This document shows positions 15,526 to 23,592 of a stretch of 64,000 nucleotides of DNA, in pieces (the stretch's first letter is position 1; every line of letters begins with the position of its first letter). The notes under the pieces are model-generated. The model was not told the origin of the DNA and searched no databases. It saw only the letters and a program-made list of their open reading frames with translations. Both the position numbers and the translations under genes were made by a program. The DNA is from Micromonospora pallida. GTDB taxonomy: Bacteria > Actinomycetota > Actinomycetes > Mycobacteriales > Micromonosporaceae. The stretch spans positions 2,852,001 to 2,916,000 of the forward strand of contig NZ_FMHW01000002.1 of NCBI RefSeq assembly GCF_900090325.1. The letters are read 5' to 3'.

Positions 15526-16883
15526 CCGTCGACGACGAGCTGGAGGGCCAGATCGCCGAGTGGCGGGCGTACATGCACCGCCGCCGGGAGCTGGACCACG
15601 CCGATGCCGAGGAGCTGGAGGACCACCTTCGCAGCCGGATCACCGAGCTGACCGAGGGCGGCCTGCGCACCGACGAGGCGTTCCTGATCGCGGTCAAGCG
15701 GATGGGCAGCCTCGACGCCCTGTCGCGGGAGTTCGCGCGCGAGCACTCCGAGCGGTTGTGGAAGCAACTCGTGCTGCCCGGGGAGCCGGACACGCCCGCC
15801 ACCGCCCGGTCCCGCCGCGAACTGCCCGTCATGGTGCTCTGCGCGGTCGTCGCGGCGCTCGCGATCAAGGTGCCGAGCTGGTTCGGAACCGACCTCGACG
15901 ACGACGGCAGCTTCTACGCCCGAAACATCAGCCTCTTCGCGCTGCCCGCGCTGGCCGCGTACTTCGTCTGGCAGCGCCGGGTCGGCCTGCGCGTCGTCGG
16001 GGTGCTCGCGGTGCTGTTCGTCCTCGCCGCAGTGGCCGCGAACGCGTACCCGCTGGCCGACGACGCGCAGAGCACCGTGCTCACGGCGATCCACCTGCCG
16101 CTCGCGCTGTGGCTGGTGGTCGGCGTCGCCTACACCGGTGGCGACTGGCGCTCCGATCGACGGCGGATGGACTTCATCCGGTTCACCGGGGAGTGGTTCA
16201 TCTACTTCGTCCTGCTCGCGCTGGGCGGTGGCGTGCTCACCGCCGTCACCGTGAACGTCTTCGCCGCCATCGGCCTCGACGTCGAGGACTTCGTCTCCCT
16301 GTGGCTGCTCCCGTGCGGGGCCATGGCCGCGGTCGTCGTGGCGGCCTGGCTGGTGGAGGCCAAGCAGAGCGTCATCGAGAACATGGCGCCGGTGCTGACC
16401 CGCGTCTTCACCCCGCTGTTCGCGACCGCCCTGCTGGCGTTCCTGGGCGCCTTCGTCTGGACCAGCAACGGCATCGACGTCGAGCGCGACGTGCTCATCC
16501 TCTTCGACCTGCTGCTCGTCGTCGTGCTGGGCCTGCTGCTGTACGCCATCTCCGCCCGTGACCTCACGGCCAGGCCCGGTCTCTTCGACCGCCTGCAACT
16601 CGTCCTCGTCGTCAGCGCCCTGGTCATCGACGCCATCGTGCTGCTCGCCATCACCGGCCGGATCACCGAATGGGGCCTCAGCCCCAACAAGACCGCCGCC
16701 CTCGGCGAGAACGTCATCCTGCTCGCCAACCTGGCCTGGTCGGCCTGGCTGTTCCTCGGCTTCGTCCGGGGCCGGATGCCCTTCGGCCGCCTGGAGCGCT
16801 GGCAGACCCGGTACGTCGTGGTGTACGCCGCCTGGGCCTGGATGGTCGTCCTCGCCTTCCCACCCTTGTTCGACTTCGCCTGA
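15522..16883 (+). CDS. Permease-prefix-domain membrane protein co-transcribed with PadR
   Basis: The 453-aa protein starts with about 75 cytoplasmic residues resembling 'permease prefix domain 1' (ELEDHLRSRITELTEGGLRTDEAFLIAVKRMGS). This helical module is found at the N-termini of PadR-coupled membrane proteins. It is followed by roughly ten hydrophobic segments from about residue 100 on (for example VMVLCAVVAALAIKV, LRVVGVLAVLFVLAAVA). No ATP-binding or FtsX/MacB permease motif is visible, so it is not a complete ABC transporter by itself. Its ATG overlaps the padR stop. A convergent hairpin terminator follows. Role unknown; membrane stress sensing or regulation under PadR control is the usual suggestion. 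Confidence 0.85.
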   Translation: MTVDDELEGQIAEWRAYMHRRRELDHADAEELEDHLRSRITELTEGGLRTDEAFLIAVKRMGSLDALSREFAREHSERLWKQLVLPGEPDTPATARSRRELPVMVLCAVVAALAIKVPSWFGTDLDDDGSFYARNISLFALPALAAYFVWQRRVGLRVVGVLAVLFVLAAVAANAYPLADDAQSTVLTAIHLPLALWLVVGVAYTGGDWRSDRRRMDFIRFTGEWFIYFVLLALGGGVLTAVTVNVFAAIGLDVEDFVSLWLLPCGAMAAVVVAAWLVEAKQSVIENMAPVLTRVFTPLFATALLAFLGAFVWTSNGIDVERDVLILFDLLLVVVLGLLLYAISARDLTARPGLFDRLQLVLVVSALVIDAIVLLAITGRITEWGLSPNKTAALGENVILLANLAWSAWLFLGFVRGRMPFGRLERWQTRYVVVYAAWAWMVVLAFPPLFDFA

Positions 16884-16894
16884 CCCCACCGGTG

Positions 16895-16929
16895 TGCTCG
16901 GCCCGGTCCGACGTCGACCGGGCCGAGCA
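16895..16929. terminator. Bidirectional hairpin between convergent genes
   Basis: A perfect 14-bp inverted repeat (TGCTCGGCCCGGTC / GACCGGGCCGAGCA; arms 16895-16908 and 16916-16929, 7-nt loop) fills the 55-bp gap between the membrane-protein gene and ugd. Confidence 0.75.
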
Positions 16930-16938
16930 GGCCCATCG

Positions 16939-18366
16939 TCAGGGGCGGCCCATGCCCCGGTACTCCCAGCCGGCCCGTGTCCACATCCCCGGGTCCAGGC
17001 AGTTGCGGCCGTCGACCACCCGGCGACCGGCCACGATCTCCCCCAACGCGACCGGGTCCGCGTTGCGGAAGTCGGTCCACTCGGTCAACACGCACACCAG
17101 ATCCGCGTCCTGGCAGGCCTCCGCCATGCCCGCCGCGTAGGTCAGCTCCGGATGCGCCCGCCGCGCGTTCGCCATTCCCTCCGGGTCGAACACCCGCACC
17201 TGGGCGCCCGCCTTGAGCAGCGCCACCGCCACCGCGAGCGACGGCGCGTCCCGCACGTCGTCGGAGTTCGGCTTGAACGTGGCCCCGAGGACCGCCACCC
17301 GGGTCCCCGACAGGTCCGGGCCGGCCGGGCCCGACCGGCGGCCCAGCAGTTCCGCCGCCAGGTGCACCACCCGCGCCCGGCGCCGCTGGTTGATCAGGTC
17401 CACCTCGTGCAGGAACCGCAGCGCCTCACCGGCCCCCAGCTCCTGCGCCCGCGCCTGGAACGCCCGGATGTCCTTGGGCAGGCAGCCGCCGCCGAAACCG
17501 ATGCCGGCCTGCAGGAACCGGTTGCCGATCCGGGGGTCGTACCCGATCGCCTTGGCGAGCTGGGTCACGTCGCCGCCGGCGACCTCGCACACCTCCGCCA
17601 TCGCATTGATGAACGAGATCTTCGTCGCCAGGAAGGCGTTCGCCGCGACCTTGACCAGCTCCGCCGTCGCGAAGTCGGTCACCACCAGCGGCACCTCGCG
17701 GTCCTCGGTCACCGCGAGGTCGAAAACCCCCTTGTGTACGGCGTAGAGCATGCCGTTGGCCCAGTCCGACCGCACCCCGACGACGACCCGGTTCGGTCGC
17801 AGGACGTCCTCGACGGCGAAGCCCTCCTGGAGGAACTCCGGGCTCCACGCCACCTCGACGCCCAGTTCGGCCGGGACGTGTTTCTCGACCAACTGCTCGA
17901 TCCACTCGGCGGTGCCCACCGGGACGGTGGACTTGCCGACGATGAGAGCCTTGCGGGTCAGGTGCTGCGACAGCTCCGTCACCGCCGACTCGACGTACGA
18001 CAGATCGGCGCCCATCCCCCCGGGACGCTGAGGCGTGCCCACGCAGATGAAGTGCACGTCCCCGAACTCGGCCACCTCGGCCATGTCGGTGGAGAAGCGC
18101 AACCGGCCGGTCGCCAGGTTCCGCCGCAGCAGCTCGTCCAGGCCGGGCTCGTGGAACGGCACCTGGCCGGCGGCGAGCCGGGCGATCTTCTCCGCGTCCA
18201 CGTCGAAGCCGATCACCTCGTAGCCCAGCTCCGCGAAGCAGATCGCGTACGTCGCGCCGAGGTACCCGGTCCCGAGGAACGTCAGCCGGGGCCGGGGCGC
18301 ACCGGACGGCGGCGTCAGCGCCGGTATCGCCGGCGTCTGCACGGTGGTCGGATAGGGAATGGTCAC
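16939..18366 (-). CDS. ugd: UDP-glucose 6-dehydrogenase
   Basis: The 475-aa enzyme oxidises UDP-glucose to UDP-glucuronate with 2 NAD+. The N-terminal Rossmann domain has LGTGYLGATYA (31-41) and acidic FDVDAEKI. The sugar-binding/catalytic segment is GFGGGCLPKD with nucleophile Cys295, and AELVKVAANAFLATKISFINA is the central helix. The C-terminal domain has VLGATFKPNSDDVRDAP. The GTG start has GGAGG 8 nt upstream. About 27 residues precede the Rossmann fold, so a slightly later start is possible. As the last gene of the operon with the GT2 synthase and two beta-helix proteins (83-bp gap), it most likely supplies UDP-GlcA, or a derived uronic acid donor, to that polymer machine. Confidence 0.95.
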   Translation of the reverse strand: MTIPYPTTVQTPAIPALTPPSGAPRPRLTFLGTGYLGATYAICFAELGYEVIGFDVDAEKIARLAAGQVPFHEPGLDELLRRNLATGRLRFSTDMAEVAEFGDVHFICVGTPQRPGGMGADLSYVESAVTELSQHLTRKALIVGKSTVPVGTAEWIEQLVEKHVPAELGVEVAWSPEFLQEGFAVEDVLRPNRVVVGVRSDWANGMLYAVHKGVFDLAVTEDREVPLVVTDFATAELVKVAANAFLATKISFINAMAEVCEVAGGDVTQLAKAIGYDPRIGNRFLQAGIGFGGGCLPKDIRAFQARAQELGAGEALRFLHEVDLINQRRRARVVHLAAELLGRRSGPAGPDLSGTRVAVLGATFKPNSDDVRDAPSLAVAVALLKAGAQVRVFDPEGMANARRAHPELTYAAGMAEACQDADLVCVLTEWTDFRNADPVALGEIVAGRRVVDGRNCLDPGMWTRAGWEYRGMGRP

Positions 18367-18449
18367 GGGTGTGGCCTCCGTCAGCTTGTTGGTCGAGGAG
18401 ATACGCCCAGGGCGGCACAGCCGCCCGCGGGCATCCGTCGGAATTCCGG

Positions 18450-19739
18450 TCAGTGGCAGTCGACGTTGGCGAGGCCCTTTGCCGCGCCGGTCACCTTGTT
18501 GTCGCAACTGACCCGGTTGTCGTTGACCGGGGTGAGATTGAAGCCGAATCCCGGGCCGTTCACCTCGGCCGTGTTGCCCCGGAAGACGTTTCCTGTTCCC
18601 CAGCCCTCGAGGATTTCGTGGGTCTGGAAACCGTCCTCGATGGAGTTCCGCCCGATGTTGTTCTCGATGGTCCAGTCGTTACCCTTCACGTCGACCCAGG
18701 AGTCGGCGTGGGAGCCGCTGAGCGCGCTGCCGTCGAAGGTGTTCCCCGAGACGACCCCGCCGGTGGTGCCCTCCTTGATGTCGACGGCTTCGGCGGTGAC
18801 CGCGGTGATCTCGTTGCCCTGGATGACGTTCCGGTCGCTGGCGTCCGGTGCGCAACCGTTGATCTCGCACCAGTTCGACTCCGCCGAACCGACGTAGATC
18901 CCCTCACCGAACCGCTCGCGTCGTTTGCCCGTCTCACGGACGGTGTTGTTGCGCACGATGTTGTCGGAACTCGCCTTGCGCAGGTGGATCGCCTCGTCAC
19001 CGATCTGTTCCACGGTCAGACCGTCGATCACCACGTGCTGCGCGCCGTCGGCCATCACGCCCTTCTGCGAGTTGCGGACGGTGAAGCCGACCAGTCGCCA
19101 GTAGCTCGCCCCGTCCAGGTGGAAGCCGTATCCGCCGTCGACACCGCCCCCGTCGATGATCGCGTCGGCGGCGCCACAGAGGAAGATCGGCTGTGCCTCG
19201 GTGCCGGCCGTCGAGGCGACGAACCGGTCCGCGTAGACACCGCCGGCCATCCGGATGCTGGTGCCCGGCGCGGCGGTGGCCAGTGCCTCGGCGAGCGACG
19301 AGGCGTCGTTGACCGTCACCGTGGGGGCCGGGCAGGTGGTGGTGGCCCGCGCCGGCGCCGCCACGGAGCCCGCCGCCGAGGGCGACGCGGGTGCGGTGGT
19401 GGGCACGGGCTCGGGCTCGGACGGCGCCGCCGGGGCCGACCCGGTCGGCGTCCGGGTGGGGCCGGACAGCCCGGCGCCCGGCCCGGGGTCGGCGGCGTCG
19501 CCGTCGAACACCGTGACGACCAGCGTGATCAGCGCGAGCACGAAGGCGCTGGCGGCGAGCCAGAGCGGCAGGCCACCGGAGACGGTGCGCCACGCCGGCC
19601 GGGCGGCACCGGCCGGCACCGGCTCGGCGGCGGCCGGCACCTCGGGACCGCCGTGGGGTGGTTCCGGCGGGGGCGTCGCCGCCGGCCACCCGGTGCCCGG
19701 CGGCGGATCCAGCGGATTCGGCGGAATCGGGGCGCTCAT
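18450..19739 (-). CDS. Membrane-anchored right-handed parallel beta-helix protein (N-terminal TM)
   Basis: The 429-aa protein has a proline-rich cytoplasmic head (1-50), one TM segment (about 57-78) and a Pro/Ser/Thr linker to about 130. The extracytoplasmic domain has parallel beta-helix (PbH1) coils, for example IIDGGGVDGGYGFHLDGAS, VRNSQKGVMADGAQHVVIDG, NNTVRETG, QGNEITAVTAEAVDI and ENNIGRNS. This fold is used by polysaccharide lyases, C5-epimerases and pectin-acting enzymes. The rung TVRNSQKGV / DEAIHLRKA / DGFQTHEI series could form a substrate groove with acidic residues. The ATG overlaps the stop of the second beta-helix gene (ATGA). It is inferred to act outside the cell on the polymer made by the GT2; enzymatic activity is unproven. 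Confidence 0.85.
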   Translation of the reverse strand: MSAPIPPNPLDPPPGTGWPAATPPPEPPHGGPEVPAAAEPVPAGAARPAWRTVSGGLPLWLAASAFVLALITLVVTVFDGDAADPGPGAGLSGPTRTPTGSAPAAPSEPEPVPTTAPASPSAAGSVAAPARATTTCPAPTVTVNDASSLAEALATAAPGTSIRMAGGVYADRFVASTAGTEAQPIFLCGAADAIIDGGGVDGGYGFHLDGASYWRLVGFTVRNSQKGVMADGAQHVVIDGLTVEQIGDEAIHLRKASSDNIVRNNTVRETGKRRERFGEGIYVGSAESNWCEINGCAPDASDRNVIQGNEITAVTAEAVDIKEGTTGGVVSGNTFDGSALSGSHADSWVDVKGNDWTIENNIGRNSIEDGFQTHEILEGWGTGNVFRGNTAEVNGPGFGFNLTPVNDNRVSCDNKVTGAAKGLANVDCH

Positions 19740-21694
19740 CGGACCCCCACCGGAACCTGCGCCCGGCCCCGCGCGGCGGCGGCCGTGATCTCGTGGGTCA
19801 CGCCGTCGCTGACCGGCCGCTTGTCCGCGTACGGGTCGCGGACGCCCGACCTGCGCCGGGCGCCCGTCCCCCGCAGCGCGGAGAAGACGATGAGCAGCAG
19901 GATGCCGGTCCAGAGCAGCGTCATCGGGCTCGCGTAGTGGCGGAACTTGGCCCAGAACGACCGGGTGTCGTACCAGGCGAAGGTCTGGTTCTCCTTGATC
20001 TCGATGTCGCCGTGGGACCGGGGCGTGTCGATGGCGCTCGGGCCGACGCCGGCGACCACGTTGAAGGAGACCGTGCTTCCCTCGCCGTTGCCGACCAGGG
20101 TGATCCCGTGATTGGTCACGTCCTGGACGGTGTTGCCACGGATCTCGGCGACCGAGTCGCGCAGGTAGATGCCGGTCCGCGTCCCGGTCACCACGTTGCC
20201 GGTGACGACCGCTCCGGTGACCCCGTCGCGGACCGCGATGCCCTGCCGCTCCTGACCGCTCAACTGGTTCCCGGTGATGTTCACGTTCCGGGTCGACCGC
20301 CGCGCGACGATCCCCATGTCCCCACCCTCGATCGTGTTGTTCTGCACCCCGACGTCCAGCCCGCCGACCACCTCCACGCCGTAGCGCTCGTTGTTGCGGG
20401 CGGTGCTGCTGGAGACCGAGTTGCCGCCGTAGCTGGTGACGGAGGCGCCGGAGGCGGACGGCCCGTGGGCGAGCGGCTCGCCGCTGAGGGTGAACCCGTT
20501 GCCGGTGTTGCCCTCGGCGGTGGAGCCGGTGACCCGGACCTGCTGGGTGGCCCGGGAAAGGATGAACCCGTCGCCGCTGTTGTTCTTCGCGGTGACCCGT
20601 TCCACCACCGCGCCGGTGACGAAGCGGTGCAACACGAGTCCGTCGTTCGCGCTCCCCTGGATGGTGGTGTCACCGATGACGATGCCGTCCGCGCTGGAGA
20701 CGAAGATACCGAAGGCGTTGCCGGAGACCGTCGAGTTGGTGATCCGGCCGGAGACGTAGGAGAGGCTGGGCACGGTGAACCGGCTGTCCGGGGTGTCCAG
20801 CTTGCCGCTCGGCTGGGCGGTGACCTCGCCGGAGCGGAGCCGGTCGTTCTCTTCCTCCTCCTCCGAGTCGACGTCGGTCGGGCCCTCCAGGTTGCCGGTG
20901 TTGGGCCGGTCGGTGCCGGTCAACGCGATCCCGCCGGTCCGGCCGCTCCAGAACCCGAGGTCGGAGACCTCCGTGTACGACATGGCGAACTGCCCGCCGA
21001 TGGCCCGGATGTACGCCCGGCCGTCCAGCGGGTCCTTGTCGGTGGCGCCGTCGGCCTTGTTCCAGCTACTGATCTTCAGCCGGGCCTGCGCGGTGCCGGC
21101 GAGGTTCAGCCCGCCGCCGAACGAGACGATCGAGACAAAGCCGTCCTTGGTGCTCGCCATCCGCAGGGTCAGGCCGCCCGGGTTGGCCAGTTGCAGCTTC
21201 GCGCCGGAGTTGAGGTAGATGTTCTCGGTCAGCAGGTAGCTGCCGTCCGACTGCCGGGTGAAGGTCTGCGGCGCGAGCCGCAGCAGGTCCGCCACCGTGT
21301 ACGGGGCGGTCCGCTCGGTCAGCACCAACGTGTAGCCGCTGCCGGTGTCCAGCCGGTACGGCCGGTTCCACTGCGCGCCCCGCAGCGGCGCCACGGCGGT
21401 GATCGCCCGGACCTGGTTGAGCCGACGGTCCTCGGCCGCCACCAACGCCGCCTGCCGTTCGCCGTCCTCCTGGCGGGTCGCCTGCTGTCCGGTGTTGGCG
21501 GCGGCGGGTGCGGAAGCGGCGACGGCGAGCACGGCCGGGCCGGCGAGGAGCGCCACCGAGCCCAACAGGCCGGCGACGAGCGCCGAAGAGCCCAACCGGC
21601 CGGCGACGAGCGCCGTAGAGCCCAACCGGCCGACGGGTCGGGCGCACCGCCGGGCCGTCGTGGCCGGGCCGACTCCCTCGGATCGACGTGTCAT
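19736..21694 (-). CDS. Exported right-handed beta-helix protein with C-terminal membrane anchor
   Basis: The 652-aa protein has a long Arg-rich signal sequence with a hydrophobic core ending near AAN (about residue 67). A beta-strand-rich region is followed by many beta-helix rungs from about 320 on (ITNSTVSGNAFGIFVSS, TTIQGSANDGLVLHRF, VTAKNNSGDGFILSR, NNTIEGGDMGIVARRS, GNVVTGTRTGIYLRD). Near the end there is a TM (PMTLLWTGILLLIVFSAL) and a basic cytoplasmic tail. Its acidic loop DVDSEEEEEND interrupts the front part. The ATG follows the GT2 stop by a 1-base overlap (TGATG). Topology places the beta-helix outside the membrane, beside the GT2 export site. Similar in layout to epimerase/lyase partners of exopolysaccharide synthases, but catalytic residues cannot be assigned by eye. 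Confidence 0.85.
   Translation of the reverse strand: MTRRSEGVGPATTARRCARPVGRLGSTALVAGRLGSSALVAGLLGSVALLAGPAVLAVAASAPAAANTGQQATRQEDGERQAALVAAEDRRLNQVRAITAVAPLRGAQWNRPYRLDTGSGYTLVLTERTAPYTVADLLRLAPQTFTRQSDGSYLLTENIYLNSGAKLQLANPGGLTLRMASTKDGFVSIVSFGGGLNLAGTAQARLKISSWNKADGATDKDPLDGRAYIRAIGGQFAMSYTEVSDLGFWSGRTGGIALTGTDRPNTGNLEGPTDVDSEEEEENDRLRSGEVTAQPSGKLDTPDSRFTVPSLSYVSGRITNSTVSGNAFGIFVSSADGIVIGDTTIQGSANDGLVLHRFVTGAVVERVTAKNNSGDGFILSRATQQVRVTGSTAEGNTGNGFTLSGEPLAHGPSASGASVTSYGGNSVSSSTARNNERYGVEVVGGLDVGVQNNTIEGGDMGIVARRSTRNVNITGNQLSGQERQGIAVRDGVTGAVVTGNVVTGTRTGIYLRDSVAEIRGNTVQDVTNHGITLVGNGEGSTVSFNVVAGVGPSAIDTPRSHGDIEIKENQTFAWYDTRSFWAKFRHYASPMTLLWTGILLLIVFSALRGTGARRRSGVRDPYADKRPVSDGVTHEITAAAARGRAQVPVGVR
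21541..21630 (-). repeat. Three tandem 30-bp repeats in the signal-peptide coding region
   Basis: Units 21541-21570, 21571-21600 and 21601-21630 are near-identical; the last two differ at a single base (CGCCGAAGAG/CGCCGTAGAG). They encode 10-residue repeats of the type GRLGSTALVA in the hydrophobic part of the signal peptide of the beta-helix protein. Confidence 0.85.
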
Positions 21695-22989
21695 CACCGC
21701 ACCGCCCCGGCCTGCTGCGCGGGGACGGGCCGCCCCACGGTCGGTCGTCTGAGGGACTGCGCGTCCTGACCCTCGCCACCGACCTGGTCGCTGGTCCGGG
21801 TGAGCCAGCCCTGTTTGTTCATGGTGAGGAACGCGTACAGCTTGATCGGCAGGGAGATCATGATGACCACGAGGGCGAGCAGCGGCAGCAGGAGCAGGTC
21901 CTTCGGGTGCCGGCGCAGGTGGGAGTAGCCCCGGATGCCCCGTCCGGCGAGCAGCCAGAACGCCACCAGCAGGGCACCGCGTCCGGTCAGCTCCAGCCGG
22001 CTCAGGAGCAGGTAGCCGAGCGCCATCCCCATGGTCACGGGGGTGAGCAGGATCTGCAGCACCGTGATCTTGGTGACCAGCGGCGTCCGCCAGAGCCAGC
22101 CCTTGTACAGGGCGGTCAGGTAGCAGCGGTACGAGTTGCGGCTCCACCGGACCCGCTGCTTGACGAAGGCCCGGAACGAGCTGGGGAACATCGACAGCGC
22201 CCGGGCCGTGGGCTGGTGCACCGTCTTGTAGCCCGCGGCGAGCACCAGCCAGGTGAGCCGTCCGTCGTCACCGGCGACGCAGCGCCGGCCGAGGAAGAAC
22301 TCGTTCTCCAGGTGCTCGAGCAGCGGCAGGATCGCCGAACGGCGGTAGGCGGCGGTACGGCCGGACAGACAGGCCACCGCCCCGGCCCGCCCCATCGCCG
22401 GCACGTAGTCGTAGTACCGGAGGTTCACCAGCCAGTCCGCGATCCGCCGCCAGACGCTGGTCTGCCGCAGGTACACGTTCTGGTGGGTGCCGACGCCGCC
22501 GACCTTCGGGTCGACGAACGGCATCTGCACGGCGGCGAGCAGACCCGGCTGCCACCGGGTGTCGGAGTCGACCAGGACGATCGTCTCGAACCGGGCCGCG
22601 CGGATGCCGACACCGAGCGCGGAGCGCTTTCCCCGATGGTTGAAGACGAGCACCCGCACCCGGGGGTCACCGACCGCGGCCAGGCGGCGCTGCACCTCCA
22701 CGTCCGCGACGTCCGGGACGATGATGACCTCGTCCGGCCCCTGGGCGAGCCAGCTTTGCAGGCACTCCAGGAGGATGTCCGGGTCCTCCCGGTAGGCCGG
22801 TACGACCACCGAGACCGTGGTCCGGAAGTTGTTGACCACCGGACGGGCGAAGCGGGAGAGCACCGCCCGGTAGAGCCAGAGCAGCCAGACGAAGATGCCG
22901 GCGAGACCGAGCGGCATCAGTTCGCGCCACGACGTCTCGCCGACCGCCTGGACGATCCACGACCAGATTGCGTCAAGATACTCCGACAC
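21694..22989 (-). CDS. Processive family-2 glycosyltransferase (hyaluronan/alginate/cellulose-synthase-like)
   Basis: This 431-aa polytopic glycosyltransferase has an N-terminal TM (MPLGLAGIFVWLLWLY, 25-40) and a GT-A catalytic domain. The domain shows VVVPAYRED (61-69), the metal-binding DSD (141-143), the acceptor-side GDD (240-242) and QRVRW (278-282). The D, DxD, GDD, QxxRW set is typical of processive beta-glycan synthases. At least three C-terminal TM segments follow. The GTG start is chosen because GGGGAG lies 6 nt upstream; a TTG 24 bp earlier is weaker. First gene of the operon with two beta-helix proteins and UDP-glucose dehydrogenase, it probably polymerises and extrudes a uronic-acid-containing glycan. 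No PilZ domain is visible. Confidence 0.9.
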   Translation of the reverse strand: MSEYLDAIWSWIVQAVGETSWRELMPLGLAGIFVWLLWLYRAVLSRFARPVVNNFRTTVSVVVPAYREDPDILLECLQSWLAQGPDEVIIVPDVADVEVQRRLAAVGDPRVRVLVFNHRGKRSALGVGIRAARFETIVLVDSDTRWQPGLLAAVQMPFVDPKVGGVGTHQNVYLRQTSVWRRIADWLVNLRYYDYVPAMGRAGAVACLSGRTAAYRRSAILPLLEHLENEFFLGRRCVAGDDGRLTWLVLAAGYKTVHQPTARALSMFPSSFRAFVKQRVRWSRNSYRCYLTALYKGWLWRTPLVTKITVLQILLTPVTMGMALGYLLLSRLELTGRGALLVAFWLLAGRGIRGYSHLRRHPKDLLLLPLLALVVIMISLPIKLYAFLTMNKQGWLTRTSDQVGGEGQDAQSLRRPTVGRPVPAQQAGAVR

Positions 22990-23084
22990 GACCAGCTCCC
23001 CGGTTGGACACAACAGCTACATGCGTGCCGCGACAGGCTCGTGGCATCAGTGGGAGGGGCGGAGACATCCGGACATCAATCCCC

Positions 23085-23114
23085 TTGACGAGGCGGTATG
23101 TGATTGTTCCTAAT
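23085..23114 (+). promoter_or_regulatory. Candidate rightward promoter in the divergent region
   Basis: TTGACG (23085-23090) and CCTAAT (23109-23114) with an 18-bp spacer form a fair housekeeping-type promoter. It lies about 480 bp before the regulator gene, so it would give a long leader or a separate small transcript. Confidence 0.3.
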
Positions 23115-23126
23115 CGTCGATGCACG

Positions 23127-23165
23127 GCATCCCGCCGTCCGTCCACAATCGAATAGGCGGGATGC
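23127..23165. repeat. 10-bp perfect inverted repeat
   Basis: GCATCCCGCC (23127-23136) and GGCGGGATGC (23156-23165) are separated by 19 bp. It lies just downstream of the candidate promoter at 23085, so it could be an operator, an attenuator stem or part of a small RNA. Confidence 0.6.
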
Positions 23166-23580
23166 GAATGATCTCCTGGATAGGGCCTCGCAGAATTTAG
23201 CAACGCGGTCGGCGGCAGGAATGGATGAAAAGTAAAAGCGTGGTTAAGAGCACGTTTCAGCGGCTAGTCGTGCCGAATGGCTGATCCGCGCGACCCGTTG
23301 ACCGGCCCGGCGCTTGCGACAAGGGGACTTTTGCCGACCGAAAACGGCCTCCCGAATTCGCCGTAATCCGCTTTTCCGGACCCTTTCCGTCGGTGCCGGA
23401 TGGCCGGTGGCGGGTGGCGGCGATACGTTCGGCGTCGACCGGTCAACCGACCGGCTCCCCTGCCGGGCGGGCCTCCCCGCGGCACCCGGGGGCACGTCAG
23501 CCCGGCGACGGCCCCGCCCCACGCGCCTGCGGTCAGCGACCGGACGCCGACCCCGGACCGAGCGGGACGGCCGCGACACG

Positions 23581-23586
23581 TACGGT
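23581..23586 (+). promoter_or_regulatory. Leaderless-type -10 element of the GlxA-family gene
   Basis: TACGGT ends 6 bp before the ATG, with no Shine-Dalgarno sequence between. This is the spacing expected for a leaderless mRNA in actinomycetes and supports the chosen start. Confidence 0.4.
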
Positions 23587-23592
23587 GAACGG

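Larger units (their letters stand above)
22990..23592. other. 603-bp divergent noncoding region
   Basis: This region lies between the exopolysaccharide operon and the GlxA-type regulator. No convincing gene is seen. It is AT-richer at 23090-23350. It contains a candidate rightward promoter, a 10-bp inverted repeat and, at its right end, a leaderless-type -10. It should also hold the operon's leftward promoter, which I could not pinpoint. Confidence 0.6.

Noticed and set aside
21694..22989. Naming the GT2 a hyaluronan synthase or alginate Alg8
   Set aside because: The motifs are common to all processive GT2 synthases, and sugar specificity cannot be read by eye.
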